40,447 nucleotides of DNA, taken from assembly GCA_964368445.1 (NCBI GenBank), contig CAYJAY010000022.1, positions 1 to 40,447 on the forward strand, in the 5' to 3' direction. How positions within the stretch are numbered: position 1 is the first letter of the stretch; each line of letters opens with the position of its first letter. The stretch is from CAYJAY01 sp964368445. GTDB taxonomy: Bacteria > Bacillota > Clostridia > Oscillospirales > Ruminococcaceae. This document shows, in pieces, positions 15,400 to 22,953 of the stretch. The translations under genes were made by a program, and so were the position numbers. The notes below the pieces were generated by a model. It was given only the letters and a program-made list of their open reading frames with translations, did not search any database and was not told where the DNA came from.

Positions 15400-18144
15400 T
15401 TATATGTCTTTTCCGCAACATTTTCTATATTTCTTTCCGCTTCCGCAAGGACATCTTTCGTTTCGCCCCACCTCTCCGCGGCGCGCCGGTTGATGTCCCG
15501 GCTTTTGGCCTTTGTTGTTGGCGCTCCAAGCATCTTCCGCTTGTTTTGCGGTATCTTCCGCCTTTTGACGAACCGATTTCACAAGGTTAGCGGTTAAAAT
15601 TAGTTTTGCGGTCGTTTCGCGAATAGCTTCAACCATCTCGTCAAACATCGCAAACCCTTCGAAACGATATTCGATGACGGGATTTTTTTGTCCGTAGCTT
15701 CTAAGATATATCCCTTTTCTAAGCTCGTCCATGTTGTCGATATGTTCCATCCATTTTTCGTCGACGGTGGTCAAAAGCACAAGACGTTCAAGCACGCGCA
15801 TGTCGTCCCCAAGCCGCTCTTGTTTTTCGTTGTAGATAGCGTGGGCGCGTTCGGTCAAGCTGTCTATAACATCTTGTTTTGTAAGCGTCGCTAGTTGTTC
15901 CGACGTATATCGAAGATCGGTGTCTTTTGTCAACCAACCAAGATAGTGGCTGCGAAGTCCCTCGATGTTCCAATCGGCGTTGGTTTCGACGCTGTCCGAA
16001 AGATAGAAGTTAACGTTGCTTGCAATCGATTCGTCAACCATAGACACAATTCTTTCGCCTATGTCCTCTCCCTCGAGAACCATGTCGCGTTGTTTATAGA
16101 TTGTTCCCCTTTGTTGGTTCATGACATCGTCAAAGTTCAAAACGTTTTTCCTTATCGAGAAGTTTCGTCCCTCAACTTTTTTCTGTGCATTTTCGATTAC
16201 GCCGGTTAACATTCGGTTTTCTATCGGCATATCCTCCTCGACTTTTAAGGTATCCATTATAAACGTAAGACGTTCGCCGCCGAATATTCTCATCAAATCG
16301 TCGTCAAGCGACAGATAAAACTTTGTTTCGCCGGGGTCGCCTTGACGTCCCGCTCGTCCCCTCAACTGGTTGTCGATGCGTCGGCTTTCGTGGCGTTCGG
16401 TTCCTATTATGAAAAGCCCGCCCGCTTCGATTACCTTTTGAGCCTCGGGGGCTATCTCGGCTTTGTATTTATCAAGCAGTTGTTTATATTCTTTTCTAAG
16501 GTCAATTATCTTTTGGTCGTCCGTTTCATAGTAGCTTGTCGCCGCGAGGATGTCCTCGTCGTCACAACCTTTTTTTGAAAGCTCGCGTTTTGCCATAAAC
16601 TCGGCGTTGCCGCCAAGCATTATGTCGGTTCCGCGCCCCGCCATGTTGGTTGAAATCGTAACCGCGCCGTATTTTCCGGCTTGGGCAATAATCGCCGCTT
16701 CTTTTTCGTGGTGTTTCGCGTTGAGCACCTCATGTTTAACGCCCTTTCGCGAAAGCATCTTGCTTAAAAGTTCCGATTTCTCGATGCTAACGGTACCGAC
16801 AAGCACCGGTTGCTTACGTTCATAACATTCCGCAACCTGTTCGATAACCGCGCGAAACTTTCCGTTTTCCGTTTTATATATAACGTCGTCGAGATCGTCG
16901 CGGACATTGTTTCGATTGGTGGGGATTTCAACCACCTCAAGCCCATATATCTCGATAAACTCGGCTTCCTCGGTCATCGCCGTTCCCGTCATGCCGGACA
17001 ATTTGTTGTAAAGCCTAAAATAGTTTTGGAACGTAATAGTTGCAAGCGTCTTGCTTTCTTTCGCAACTTTAACGCCTTCTTTCGCTTCGATAGCTTGGTG
17101 CAACCCTTCGCTGTATCTTCGGCCAATCATAAGACGGCCGGTGAACTCGTCGACAATTACGACCTCGCCGTCTTTCACGACATAGTCGACATCGAGTTTC
17201 ATGATGCCGTGGGCGCGAATGGCTTGGTTGATGTGGTGGGAAAGCGTCATGTTTTCGGGGTCGGACAGGTTTTCAATAGCGAAAAACTTTTGAGCTTTTT
17301 CTATTCCCGCTTTGGTTAGTGTCACGTTTTTTTGTTTTTCGTCTACGATGTAATCCCCCGAAAGTTCTTCGAGTTCCGTCTTGTCGTTATGTTCTGTTAT
17401 AACGGTTTTTGTGAGTTTCTTTGCGAAATCGTCCGCTTTCTTATATAGTTCGGTCGACTTGTCACCTTGTCCCGAGATTATAAGGGGTGTTCTTGCTTCG
17501 TCGATTAATATAGAGTCGACCTCGTCGACAATCGAAAAGTTGTGTCCGCGTTGCGCTTTAAGTTCACGGCTTACAACCATGTTATCGCGTAGATAATCAA
17601 ACCCAAACTCGTTGTTTGTTCCGTACGTTATGTCGCTTTGATACGCTTTTTTGCGGTCGTCGGGGGAAAGCCCCGCGACGATTAGACCAACCGAAAGACC
17701 AAGAAAATTGTAGACTTTGCCCATCCATTCGCTGTCGCGTCGCGCGAGATAGTCGTTGACCGTTACGATGTGGACCCCTTTGCCCTCAAGCGCGTTTAGA
17801 TATGCCGGAAGCGTTGCGACAAGCGTTTTTCCCTCTCCTGTTTTCATCTCGGAGATCTTTCCGCTGTGAAGTACTATTCCGCCCGTCACCTGGACCGGGA
17901 AATGTTTCATCGAAAGCACGCGCCAAGCCGCCTCGCGGCACACCGCAAAAGCATCGGGGAGAATGTCGTCAAGCGTTTCCCCCTCGCTTAATCTTTGCTT
18001 TAATTTATCGGTCATCCCCCGAAGTTCGGCGTCTGAAAAAGTTTCATATTCTTTTTCTTTCTCCAAAACTTTGTCCCTTATAGGGGCTATCCTTTTAAGT
18101 TCTCTCGAACTTGTTGTTCCAAAAAGTTTTTCAACAAGACCCAT
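15400..18144 (-). CDS. secA: Preprotein translocase ATPase SecA
   Basis: Motor ATPase of the Sec pathway, 914 residues, which pushes preproteins through SecYEG. Walker A is MKTGEGKT (100-107); the DEAD-type box VDEVDSILID and the second-domain motifs TNMAGRGTDI and GLFIIGTERHESRRIDNQLRGRAGRQGDPG are intact. The C-terminus carries a proline/glutamine-rich linker and the zinc motif NERCPCGSGKKYRKCCG that contacts SecB or the ribosome in other species. AAAGGATAA precedes the ATG. A TTGACA-18-TAAAAT promoter and a small hairpin lie in the leader. Length and motifs are canonical for the housekeeping SecA, not the accessory SecA2. Confidence 0.98.
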   Translation of the reverse strand: MGLVEKLFGTTSSRELKRIAPIRDKVLEKEKEYETFSDAELRGMTDKLKQRLSEGETLDDILPDAFAVCREAAWRVLSMKHFPVQVTGGIVLHSGKISEMKTGEGKTLVATLPAYLNALEGKGVHIVTVNDYLARRDSEWMGKVYNFLGLSVGLIVAGLSPDDRKKAYQSDITYGTNNEFGFDYLRDNMVVSRELKAQRGHNFSIVDEVDSILIDEARTPLIISGQGDKSTELYKKADDFAKKLTKTVITEHNDKTELEELSGDYIVDEKQKNVTLTKAGIEKAQKFFAIENLSDPENMTLSHHINQAIRAHGIMKLDVDYVVKDGEVVIVDEFTGRLMIGRRYSEGLHQAIEAKEGVKVAKESKTLATITFQNYFRLYNKLSGMTGTAMTEEAEFIEIYGLEVVEIPTNRNNVRDDLDDVIYKTENGKFRAVIEQVAECYERKQPVLVGTVSIEKSELLSKMLSRKGVKHEVLNAKHHEKEAAIIAQAGKYGAVTISTNMAGRGTDIMLGGNAEFMAKRELSKKGCDDEDILAATSYYETDDQKIIDLRKEYKQLLDKYKAEIAPEAQKVIEAGGLFIIGTERHESRRIDNQLRGRAGRQGDPGETKFYLSLDDDLMRIFGGERLTFIMDTLKVEEDMPIENRMLTGVIENAQKKVEGRNFSIRKNVLNFDDVMNQQRGTIYKQRDMVLEGEDIGERIVSMVDESIASNVNFYLSDSVETNADWNIEGLRSHYLGWLTKDTDLRYTSEQLATLTKQDVIDSLTERAHAIYNEKQERLGDDMRVLERLVLLTTVDEKWMEHIDNMDELRKGIYLRSYGQKNPVIEYRFEGFAMFDEMVEAIRETTAKLILTANLVKSVRQKAEDTAKQAEDAWSANNKGQKPGHQPARRGEVGRNERCPCGSGKKYRKCCGKDI

Positions 18145-18170
18145 TGTTATTTATTATCCTTTCTATAAAA

Positions 18171-18191
18171 CCGAAAACTTTAAATTTTCGG
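18171..18191 (-). promoter_or_regulatory. Hairpin in the secA leader
   Basis: CCGAAAA and TTTTCGG form a 7-bp stem with a 7-base loop between the secA promoter and its ribosome-binding site, followed on the minus strand by TTTTAT. It could be a weak attenuator or a binding site. The U tract is short, so a chance hairpin is possible. Confidence 0.35.
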
Positions 18192-18209
18192 GTGAAAATC
18201 TATTATATA

Positions 18210-18239
18210 ATTTTACTATTAAGTATGTATAACTGTCAA
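18210..18239 (-). promoter_or_regulatory. Promoter of secA
   Basis: Minus strand: TTGACA (18239-18234), 18 bases, TAAAAT (18215-18210). The -35 box is a perfect consensus. The leader before the start at 18144 would be about 60 nt. Confidence 0.7.
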
Positions 18240-18262
18240 TTTATTTATTCAGCTTTATAAAG

Positions 18263-18291
18263 ATAAAAAGGGCTGTGACTAGTCACAGCCC
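18263..18291 (-). terminator. Terminator of the tyrS downstream unit
   Basis: A perfect 22-bp palindrome at 18270-18291 (GGGCTGTGAC mirrored around TAGT) is followed on the minus strand by TTTTTATC. It lies 15 bases past the stop at 18306 and separates this unit from secA. Confidence 0.88.
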
Positions 18292-18305
18292 AGCAATGTC
18301 AGTAT

Positions 18306-18566
18306 TTAGTTACCCATCTCTTTAAAAAGTTTGTCAAGTGCAACTTTCATAGCTATTATGCTTGCCTTGTTGGTAAACGAAAGCATAAGCGGAAAGTTTT
18401 TTATGTCGCCGCTTGAAAGTTCTTTTGGGGTGTTTTCGTCCGAGACGTTTCCTATCTTATCATGTTTTTGTTCCTTAAACAAAAGCAGACCTTTTCCCTT
18501 ATACATAGCACAGTTAATCTCGACGTCTCCGTCGCCCATCTCGATAAACATGTTACTTTTAATCAT
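18306..18566 (-). CDS. Hypothetical protein, 86 residues
   Basis: I do not recognise this family. The 86-residue product is mixed alpha/beta in character, without a signal peptide or membrane helix. It starts MIKSNMFIEMGDGDVEINCA and ends in an amphipathic helix (ASIIAMKVALDKLFKEMG). Its ATG overlaps the stop of the upstream gene as ATGA, so the two are translationally coupled and probably work together. A strong terminator follows at once. The coupling and the matching codon style make it very likely a real gene. Confidence 0.7.
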   Translation of the reverse strand: MIKSNMFIEMGDGDVEINCAMYKGKGLLLFKEQKHDKIGNVSDENTPKELSSGDIKNFPLMLSFTNKASIIAMKVALDKLFKEMGN

Positions 18567-19147
18567 TTTGTTTCCGCCTTTTGGCCGTTTTTGTAATCAA
18601 TAAAAGCTTGTTCAACTATTGGGTACAGCTCGTCTAGTTTCTCATATAGCAACGAAAAACGTATAACAACCCCCGAATTACTGCCTTTGTAATATTCTTT
18701 TTTTAATATACAATCTGTTTTAAGCAAGTTGCCGAACGACGTCGCTATCTTTGAGATAAACGAGAGTTTTCCGTGGAGTTCGGTATAACTTGGGATCTCA
18801 AGAACTATCGAAGGGGACTCGGTAGTTTTGGTGATAAACTTAACGTCTTTCCACTCAAGCCTTAATTTCGGGCTGTCGACCGACGTGTTAATTGTTAACC
18901 CATCGGTGTCGATTACAAGTGCCGGCGTTTTTTTAACTATACGCTCCATGTTAACATAGATGCCAACGGCGCAATAAACAGCGCCGACCCCGATTACCAC
19001 GTTAAAAAACGAACTGAACATCAACTCGTCGTTTGCGCCGCTAAACGGAGCATAGAACAACATAAAGAGTGAGCCGCCAAACAACACAAGATGTGTCGAA
19101 AGCCAGATAGCTTGTTTTTTTGTATTTACGTATAAAACTTTATTCAT
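18563..19147 (-). CDS. Two-TM protein with PH-like domain, function unknown
   Basis: 194 residues. Two hydrophobic helices (about 13-32 and 44-62) form an N-terminal hairpin. The rest is a soluble beta-rich domain with ALVIDTDGLTINTSVDSPKL and RLEWKDVKFITKTTESPSIV, the pattern of bacterial PH-like domains of small membrane proteins (STM3941-like; assigned by pattern only). The ATG at 19147 lies 49 bases after the tyrS stop, with a weak GAG-type ribosome-binding site and no separate promoter seen, so it is probably transcribed with tyrS. It is coupled by ATGA to the 86-residue gene downstream. Confidence 0.72.
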   Translation of the reverse strand: MNKVLYVNTKKQAIWLSTHLVLFGGSLFMLFYAPFSGANDELMFSSFFNVVIGVGAVYCAVGIYVNMERIVKKTPALVIDTDGLTINTSVDSPKLRLEWKDVKFITKTTESPSIVLEIPSYTELHGKLSFISKIATSFGNLLKTDCILKKEYYKGSNSGVVIRFSLLYEKLDELYPIVEQAFIDYKNGQKAETK

Positions 19148-19196
19148 ATCTTTAAAATCTCTTTTTCCGCTTAAACGATTAATGTTTTGCGAAAAA

Positions 19197-20420
19197 CTAT
19201 CCTATATAAAATTTATTAAAGGTCTTTTTGCCTTTTTTTAGTATAACGCCATTTTCAAACGCGGATATCTCAAGTTTAAAATCAAACTGTTTAACCGCTG
19301 TTCCGTCAACCTCGACGCCACCGCCCGAAACAAGGCGTTTTGCGTCGCCCTTTGACGAGCAAAGCCCCGACAGGACAAGCATGTCGATAACCGAGATTGT
19401 TCCGTCGACAAAACTATCTTTTGAAAGAACGGTTGACGGCATGTTTGCGCTGTCTCCCGAACCCGAGAATATCTCTTTGGCGGTTTTTTGTGCGTTGTCG
19501 GCGAGTTCTTTTCCGTGGACAAGGTTTGTTAATTCATACGCCAAAATCTCTTTGGCTTCGTTAAGGCGGCTACCCTCCCATTTGTCCATCTCGTCTATCT
19601 GTTCTATCGGTAAAAACGTCAACATTCTAAGACAACGAAGAACGTCTGCGTCGTCTACGTTGCGCCAATATTGGTAGAACTCGTACGGTGAGGTTTTTTC
19701 GGGGTCAAGCCAAACCGCGCCGGCTTGGGTTTTGCCCATCTTTTGACCTGTGCTTGTCAAAAGGAGGTTTGTCGTTAAGCCATATGCGTTTTTTTGCAAC
19801 TTTTTGCGAATAAGTTCCGTCCCGCCTAAGATGTTGCTCCACTGGTCGTCTCCACCGCACTGCATTTGACAGTCGTAATCAAGGAACAGACGATAGAAAT
19901 CGTAGCTTTGCATAATCATATAGTTAAACTCGAAGAACGAAAGCCCTTTTTCCATGCGGTTTTTGTAACATTCCGCAGTTAACATCTTGTTAACCGAGAA
20001 ATGCGCGCCGACGTCGCGAAGCATGTCGACATAGTTAAGCGACAAAAGCCAATCAGCATTGTTCGCCATGACCGCCTTGCCCTCGGAGAAATCGAGGAAC
20101 GGAGCCATCTGTTTTCTGAAACAAGCACAGTTGTGCGCTATCGTCTCGACCGTCATGACCATGCGCATGTCGGTTCGGCCCGACGGGTCGCCAACCATTC
20201 CGGTTCCGCCGCCAATCAAAACTATTGGACGGTTTCCGGCAAGTTGAAGATGGCGCATCATGATAAGCTGGACAAAATGTCCAACGTGAAGACTGTCCGC
20301 CGTCGGGTCGAAACCTATGTAAAACGTCATCTTACCGGCGTTAACAAGGTCGCGAATCTCTTCCTCGTCGGTAACTTGAGCCACAAGCCCGCGGGCTTTT
20401 AATTCTTCGTATACTGTCAT
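19197..20420 (-). CDS. tyrS: Tyrosyl-tRNA synthetase
   Basis: Class I aminoacyl-tRNA synthetase charging tRNA-Tyr, 407 residues. The HIGH motif is HVGH (45-48), within GFDPTADSLHVGHFVQL; the KMSKS loop is KMGKT (227-231). The tyrosine pocket region NYMIMQSYDFYRL and GGDDQWSNI is present, and an S4-like RNA-binding domain forms the C-terminus (about 345-407). AAAGGA precedes the ATG. A strong promoter lies at 20565-20593, giving a leader of about 138 nt. Many Firmicute tyrS genes have a T-box there, but no T-box signature was found by eye. Confidence 0.97.
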   Translation of the reverse strand: MTVYEELKARGLVAQVTDEEEIRDLVNAGKMTFYIGFDPTADSLHVGHFVQLIMMRHLQLAGNRPIVLIGGGTGMVGDPSGRTDMRMVMTVETIAHNCACFRKQMAPFLDFSEGKAVMANNADWLLSLNYVDMLRDVGAHFSVNKMLTAECYKNRMEKGLSFFEFNYMIMQSYDFYRLFLDYDCQMQCGGDDQWSNILGGTELIRKKLQKNAYGLTTNLLLTSTGQKMGKTQAGAVWLDPEKTSPYEFYQYWRNVDDADVLRCLRMLTFLPIEQIDEMDKWEGSRLNEAKEILAYELTNLVHGKELADNAQKTAKEIFSGSGDSANMPSTVLSKDSFVDGTISVIDMLVLSGLCSSKGDAKRLVSGGGVEVDGTAVKQFDFKLEISAFENGVILKKGKKTFNKFYIG

Positions 20421-20564
20421 TGTTCTGTTTATCCTTTCTTTATGAATAGCGCCGTTTTTTGTGTCTCAAAACGCCGCCATAACTTTATAACCAAACAACC
20501 TTAAGCGCCGTTCACAACCTCGATCTTTTGTCGTCCGCCATGGGTTTTCGATTTTTAAAACAAC

Positions 20565-20593
20565 ATTATAAAGTATAATAACACATATGACAA
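20565..20593 (-). promoter_or_regulatory. Promoter of tyrS
   Basis: Minus strand: TTGTCA (20593-20588), 17 bases, TATAAT (20570-20565). The ~138-nt leader contains a repeated AACGGCGCT (plus-strand copies at 20448-20456 and 20504-20512) and a small CGTTTT/AAAACG hairpin. No T-box core (GGGTGGNACCGCG) is visible. Confidence 0.75.
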
Positions 20594-20654
20594 AATATTT
20601 CACCTTTTATGTAAAGATTTTTTTCATTTTTTGAACAACTTAAAGCGAAATATG

Positions 20655-20663
20655 TGTTATAAT
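20655..20663 (+). promoter_or_regulatory. Extended -10 promoter of the cdd operon
   Basis: TGTTATAAT is an extended -10 element (TGn-TATAAT). The nearest -35-like TTGAAC (20631-20636) is 21 bases away, too far for normal spacing, but extended -10 promoters tolerate this. Together with the divergent tyrS promoter and the leader ORF it accounts for the 355-base spacer 20421-20775. Confidence 0.55.
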
Positions 20664-20695
20664 GTCTATTGTGATTTTAAAAGGATAATCCCAGT

Positions 20696-20734
20696 ATGTC
20701 TTTTTTTGATTTTATCTTTTTATCAAACATGTAA
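20696..20734 (+). CDS. Twelve-codon leader peptide ORF upstream of cdd
   Basis: The ORF encodes MSFFDFIFLSNM and ends TAA at 20732-20734. It has a good ribosome-binding site (AAGGA at 20681-20685, 10 bases before ATG) and lies between the extended -10 promoter and cdd, 41 bases before the cdd start. Four of its twelve residues are Phe, and it is hydrophobic. A terminator was not seen after it, so if it regulates, it may do so by ribosome occupancy rather than classic attenuation. It may also be a chance ORF. Confidence 0.4.
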   Translation: MSFFDFIFLSNM

Positions 20735-20775
20735 AAATCAATTAAATTAACGATTTAAGGACGGATATTTTAAAA

Positions 20776-21171
20776 ATGGAATATACAAAAGAAAAGTTGG
20801 TTGAACTCGCGTTTGAAGCGAGAGAACGCTCCTATTCACCATATTCAAAATTTAAAGTTGGCGCCGCTATCTTGGGAGAAAACGGCAAGATATATAAAGG
20901 CGCAAACATAGAAAACGCAAGTTTTGGCGCGACGGTTTGTGCCGAGAGAACCGCTATTTTTGGCATGAGAAACGACGGGTGCGAGAAGTTTGTCGCCCTT
21001 GCGGTTGTGACCGACCTTGAAGAGGACAACGCGCCTTGTTGCCTTTGCCGCCAGGTTCTTATCGAGTTTGCGAAAACTATGGAAGCTCCTGTGTACGTTT
21101 CGGGGCCTCATGGGGTTATCTATGAGCACACGTTGGGCGAGATAGTTCCTTTGCCGTTCACCGAGTTTTAA
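20776..21171 (+). CDS. cdd: Cytidine deaminase
   Basis: Zinc enzyme converting (deoxy)cytidine to (deoxy)uridine, 131 residues, the length of the homotetrameric Bacillus type. The active-site motifs are CAE (Cys55, Glu57 as proton shuttle) in GATVCAERTAIF, and PCCLC (zinc ligands Cys88 and Cys91) in NAPCCLCRQVL. The second motif has Cys at the position usually Gly in PCGAC. SPYSKFKVGAAI is the typical N-terminal substrate loop. It is the first full gene of the salvage operon; its product uridine is the substrate of udk downstream. ksgA starts 3 bases after its stop. Confidence 0.97.
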   Translation: MEYTKEKLVELAFEARERSYSPYSKFKVGAAILGENGKIYKGANIENASFGATVCAERTAIFGMRNDGCEKFVALAVVTDLEEDNAPCCLCRQVLIEFAKTMEAPVYVSGPHGVIYEHTLGEIVPLPFTEF

Positions 21172-21174
21172 GAT

Positions 21175-21987
21175 ATGGGAAACAAGACAAAACCTAAAAA
21201 AAGCCTTGGTCAAAACTTTCTTATCAATCCCGATATACCGCGCGAAATTGCGATTTCGGGACCGCTTTCGGACGAATTCGGGGTAATCGAGATAGGCCCG
21301 GGTCTTGGCGCGCTTACAAAAGAGCTTTGTAAAGTCGCAAAAAAGGTTGTCGCAATCGAGCTTGACAGCGACGTTATACCAAAACTTTTAAACGAAACCA
21401 AACAGTTTGACAACCTTGTCGTTTTAAACGCCGACGTTCTCGAAACCGACCTTAACGAGGTTATAGCGAAAGAGTTTTCGGGGCTACGTGTCGCCATCTT
21501 CGGAAACCTTCCATATTACATAACGACCCCGATAATAATGGGGATACTCGAAAAAAACATCAACGCCGAATATGTCGTCGCGATGGTTCAAAAAGAAGCG
21601 GCAGAGCGCCTTGCGGCGGCCGAGACAACGCGCAACGTCGGGGCAGTTACACTTGCGGTTCGATATTACAGCGACCCCGAGATTCTGTTCGATGTCCCGC
21701 CCGAATGTTTCTACCCCGCTCCGAAAGTTATGAGCAGTGTTGTTCGATTTAACATAAGAAGCGAACCACCCGTCTTTCCGAAACTTCCAAAAAATATGTT
21801 TAAAATAATTAAAGCTGCGTTTGCACAGCGAAGAAAGACCGCCATTAATTCTATAAGCAGCGGTATTGCAAAAGACAAAAGTTTTATAACGACGGTGTTT
21901 GAACGACTTGAACTCGACCCAAATATTCGTCCCGAAAGGTTGTCTTTAAAAAACTACAGCGATATATCAGACATTGTATTTGAATAA
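21175..21987 (+). CDS. ksgA: 16S rRNA dimethyladenosine transferase (KsgA/RsmA)
   Basis: SAM-dependent enzyme that dimethylates two adjacent adenines near the 3' end of 16S rRNA, 270 residues. The start KPKKSLGQNFLINPDI is characteristic. Motif I is IEIGPGLGALT (GPGLGALT at 41-48), motif IV is NLPYYITTPI (from 111), and the C-terminal helical domain contains KIIKAAFAQRRKTAINS. It begins 3 bases after the cdd stop, with only a weak ribosome-binding site inside the end of cdd, so translation is probably coupled. Its presence in a pyrimidine salvage operon is unusual. Confidence 0.97.
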   Translation: MGNKTKPKKSLGQNFLINPDIPREIAISGPLSDEFGVIEIGPGLGALTKELCKVAKKVVAIELDSDVIPKLLNETKQFDNLVVLNADVLETDLNEVIAKEFSGLRVAIFGNLPYYITTPIIMGILEKNINAEYVVAMVQKEAAERLAAAETTRNVGAVTLAVRYYSDPEILFDVPPECFYPAPKVMSSVVRFNIRSEPPVFPKLPKNMFKIIKAAFAQRRKTAINSISSGIAKDKSFITTVFERLELDPNIRPERLSLKNYSDISDIVFE

Positions 21988-22017
21988 TTTTAATTTTTAT
22001 TGAATAGGGGAAATCTT

Positions 22018-22635
22018 ATGGAACAGGCGATGATAATAGGAATAGCAGGGGGAACAGGAAGCGGAAAAACGACGTTAACCAAAGCAATATGCAAACAGTT
22101 TGCCGGTTCTGTCAGCGTTATCTACCACGATAACTACTACAACCGAAACGACAGCATAACCTTTGAAGAGCGAAAAAAACTTAACTACGACCACCCAAAT
22201 GCGTTTGAAACATCGCTTATGGTCAAACATCTAACCGAGCTACGTGGCGGACAGCATGTTGAATGTCCTATATACGACTTCACCGAGCACAACCGAAGCG
22301 ATAAAACAACGCTTGTTAAATCGGAACGCGTTATAATTGTCGAGGGGATTTTGGTTTTCGCCGAACCGTTGCTTCGCGAACTTATGGATATTAAAATCTT
22401 TGTGGACACCGACGCCGACACAAGAATTCTTCGCCGCCTTATGCGCGACGTGGACGAACGCGGGCGTTCGGTGCAATCGGTTGTCGAACAATATCTCGCA
22501 ACAGTTAAACCAATGCACGAACAGTTTGTCGAGCCTAGTAAACGTTTTGCCGATATAATTGTTCCCGAAGGCGGCAAAAACCTTGTCGCTATCGACATGA
22601 TACTAAACAAGATAAAAAGACATCTTGAAAACTAA
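22018..22635 (+). CDS. udk: Uridine kinase
   Basis: Phosphorylates uridine and cytidine to UMP and CMP, 205 residues. The P-loop is GGTGSGKTT (11-19). IYHDNYYNRNDSITFEERKK, YDHPNAFETSLMVKHL and PIYDFTEHNR form the nucleoside site, and RRLMRDVDERGRS the lid. The frame is open from a TTG at 22000, but the ATG at 22018 with AGGGG 7 bases upstream gives the usual length. It takes the uridine made by cytidine deaminase, encoded two genes upstream. Confidence 0.96.
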   Translation: MEQAMIIGIAGGTGSGKTTLTKAICKQFAGSVSVIYHDNYYNRNDSITFEERKKLNYDHPNAFETSLMVKHLTELRGGQHVECPIYDFTEHNRSDKTTLVKSERVIIVEGILVFAEPLLRELMDIKIFVDTDADTRILRRLMRDVDERGRSVQSVVEQYLATVKPMHEQFVEPSKRFADIIVPEGGKNLVAIDMILNKIKRHLEN

Positions 22636-22664
22636 AACAAATAAAGAACGGAAATTAAAAACAT

Positions 22665-22916
22665 ATGAAACAGGTATCGTACAAAACAAAAGGCGTTTGC
22701 GCGTCTAAAATTGATTTTGAACTGGACACACAAAACGGAACAATCCACAACATCGTTTTCCACCACGGTTGCGAAGGAAACCTTTCGGCGATCTCAAAAC
22801 TTTTAGAGGGAAAATCCTATGCCGAAACGGTGGCCCTTCTTAAGGGCAACGACTGTGACGGGCGCGGAACTTCGTGTGCCGACCAATTGACAAAGGCTAT
22901 CGAACAAGCACAATAA
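22665..22916 (+). CDS. TIGR03905-type TSCPD domain protein
   Basis: Small 83-residue protein with the TSCPD-type signature found at the C-terminus of some B12-dependent ribonucleotide reductases: VFHHGCEGNLSAISKLLEGK, then NDCDGRGTSCADQLTKAIE. The conserved Cys residues (CEGN, DCDG, TSCA) suggest metal binding. The family is widespread in Clostridia; its function is not established to my knowledge. Here it stands between uridine kinase and pseudouridine kinase genes, which hints at a nucleotide-related role. Confidence 0.87.
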   Translation: MKQVSYKTKGVCASKIDFELDTQNGTIHNIVFHHGCEGNLSAISKLLEGKSYAETVALLKGNDCDGRGTSCADQLTKAIEQAQ

Positions 22917-22953
22917 TGCATTTTTTCAAAAAATATAACGGAGTTTTGCCGAT

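Noticed and set aside
20421..20565. T-box riboswitch before tyrS
   Set aside because: No GGGTGGNACCGCG-like core and no terminator/antiterminator pair could be found by eye; a covariance search would be decisive.
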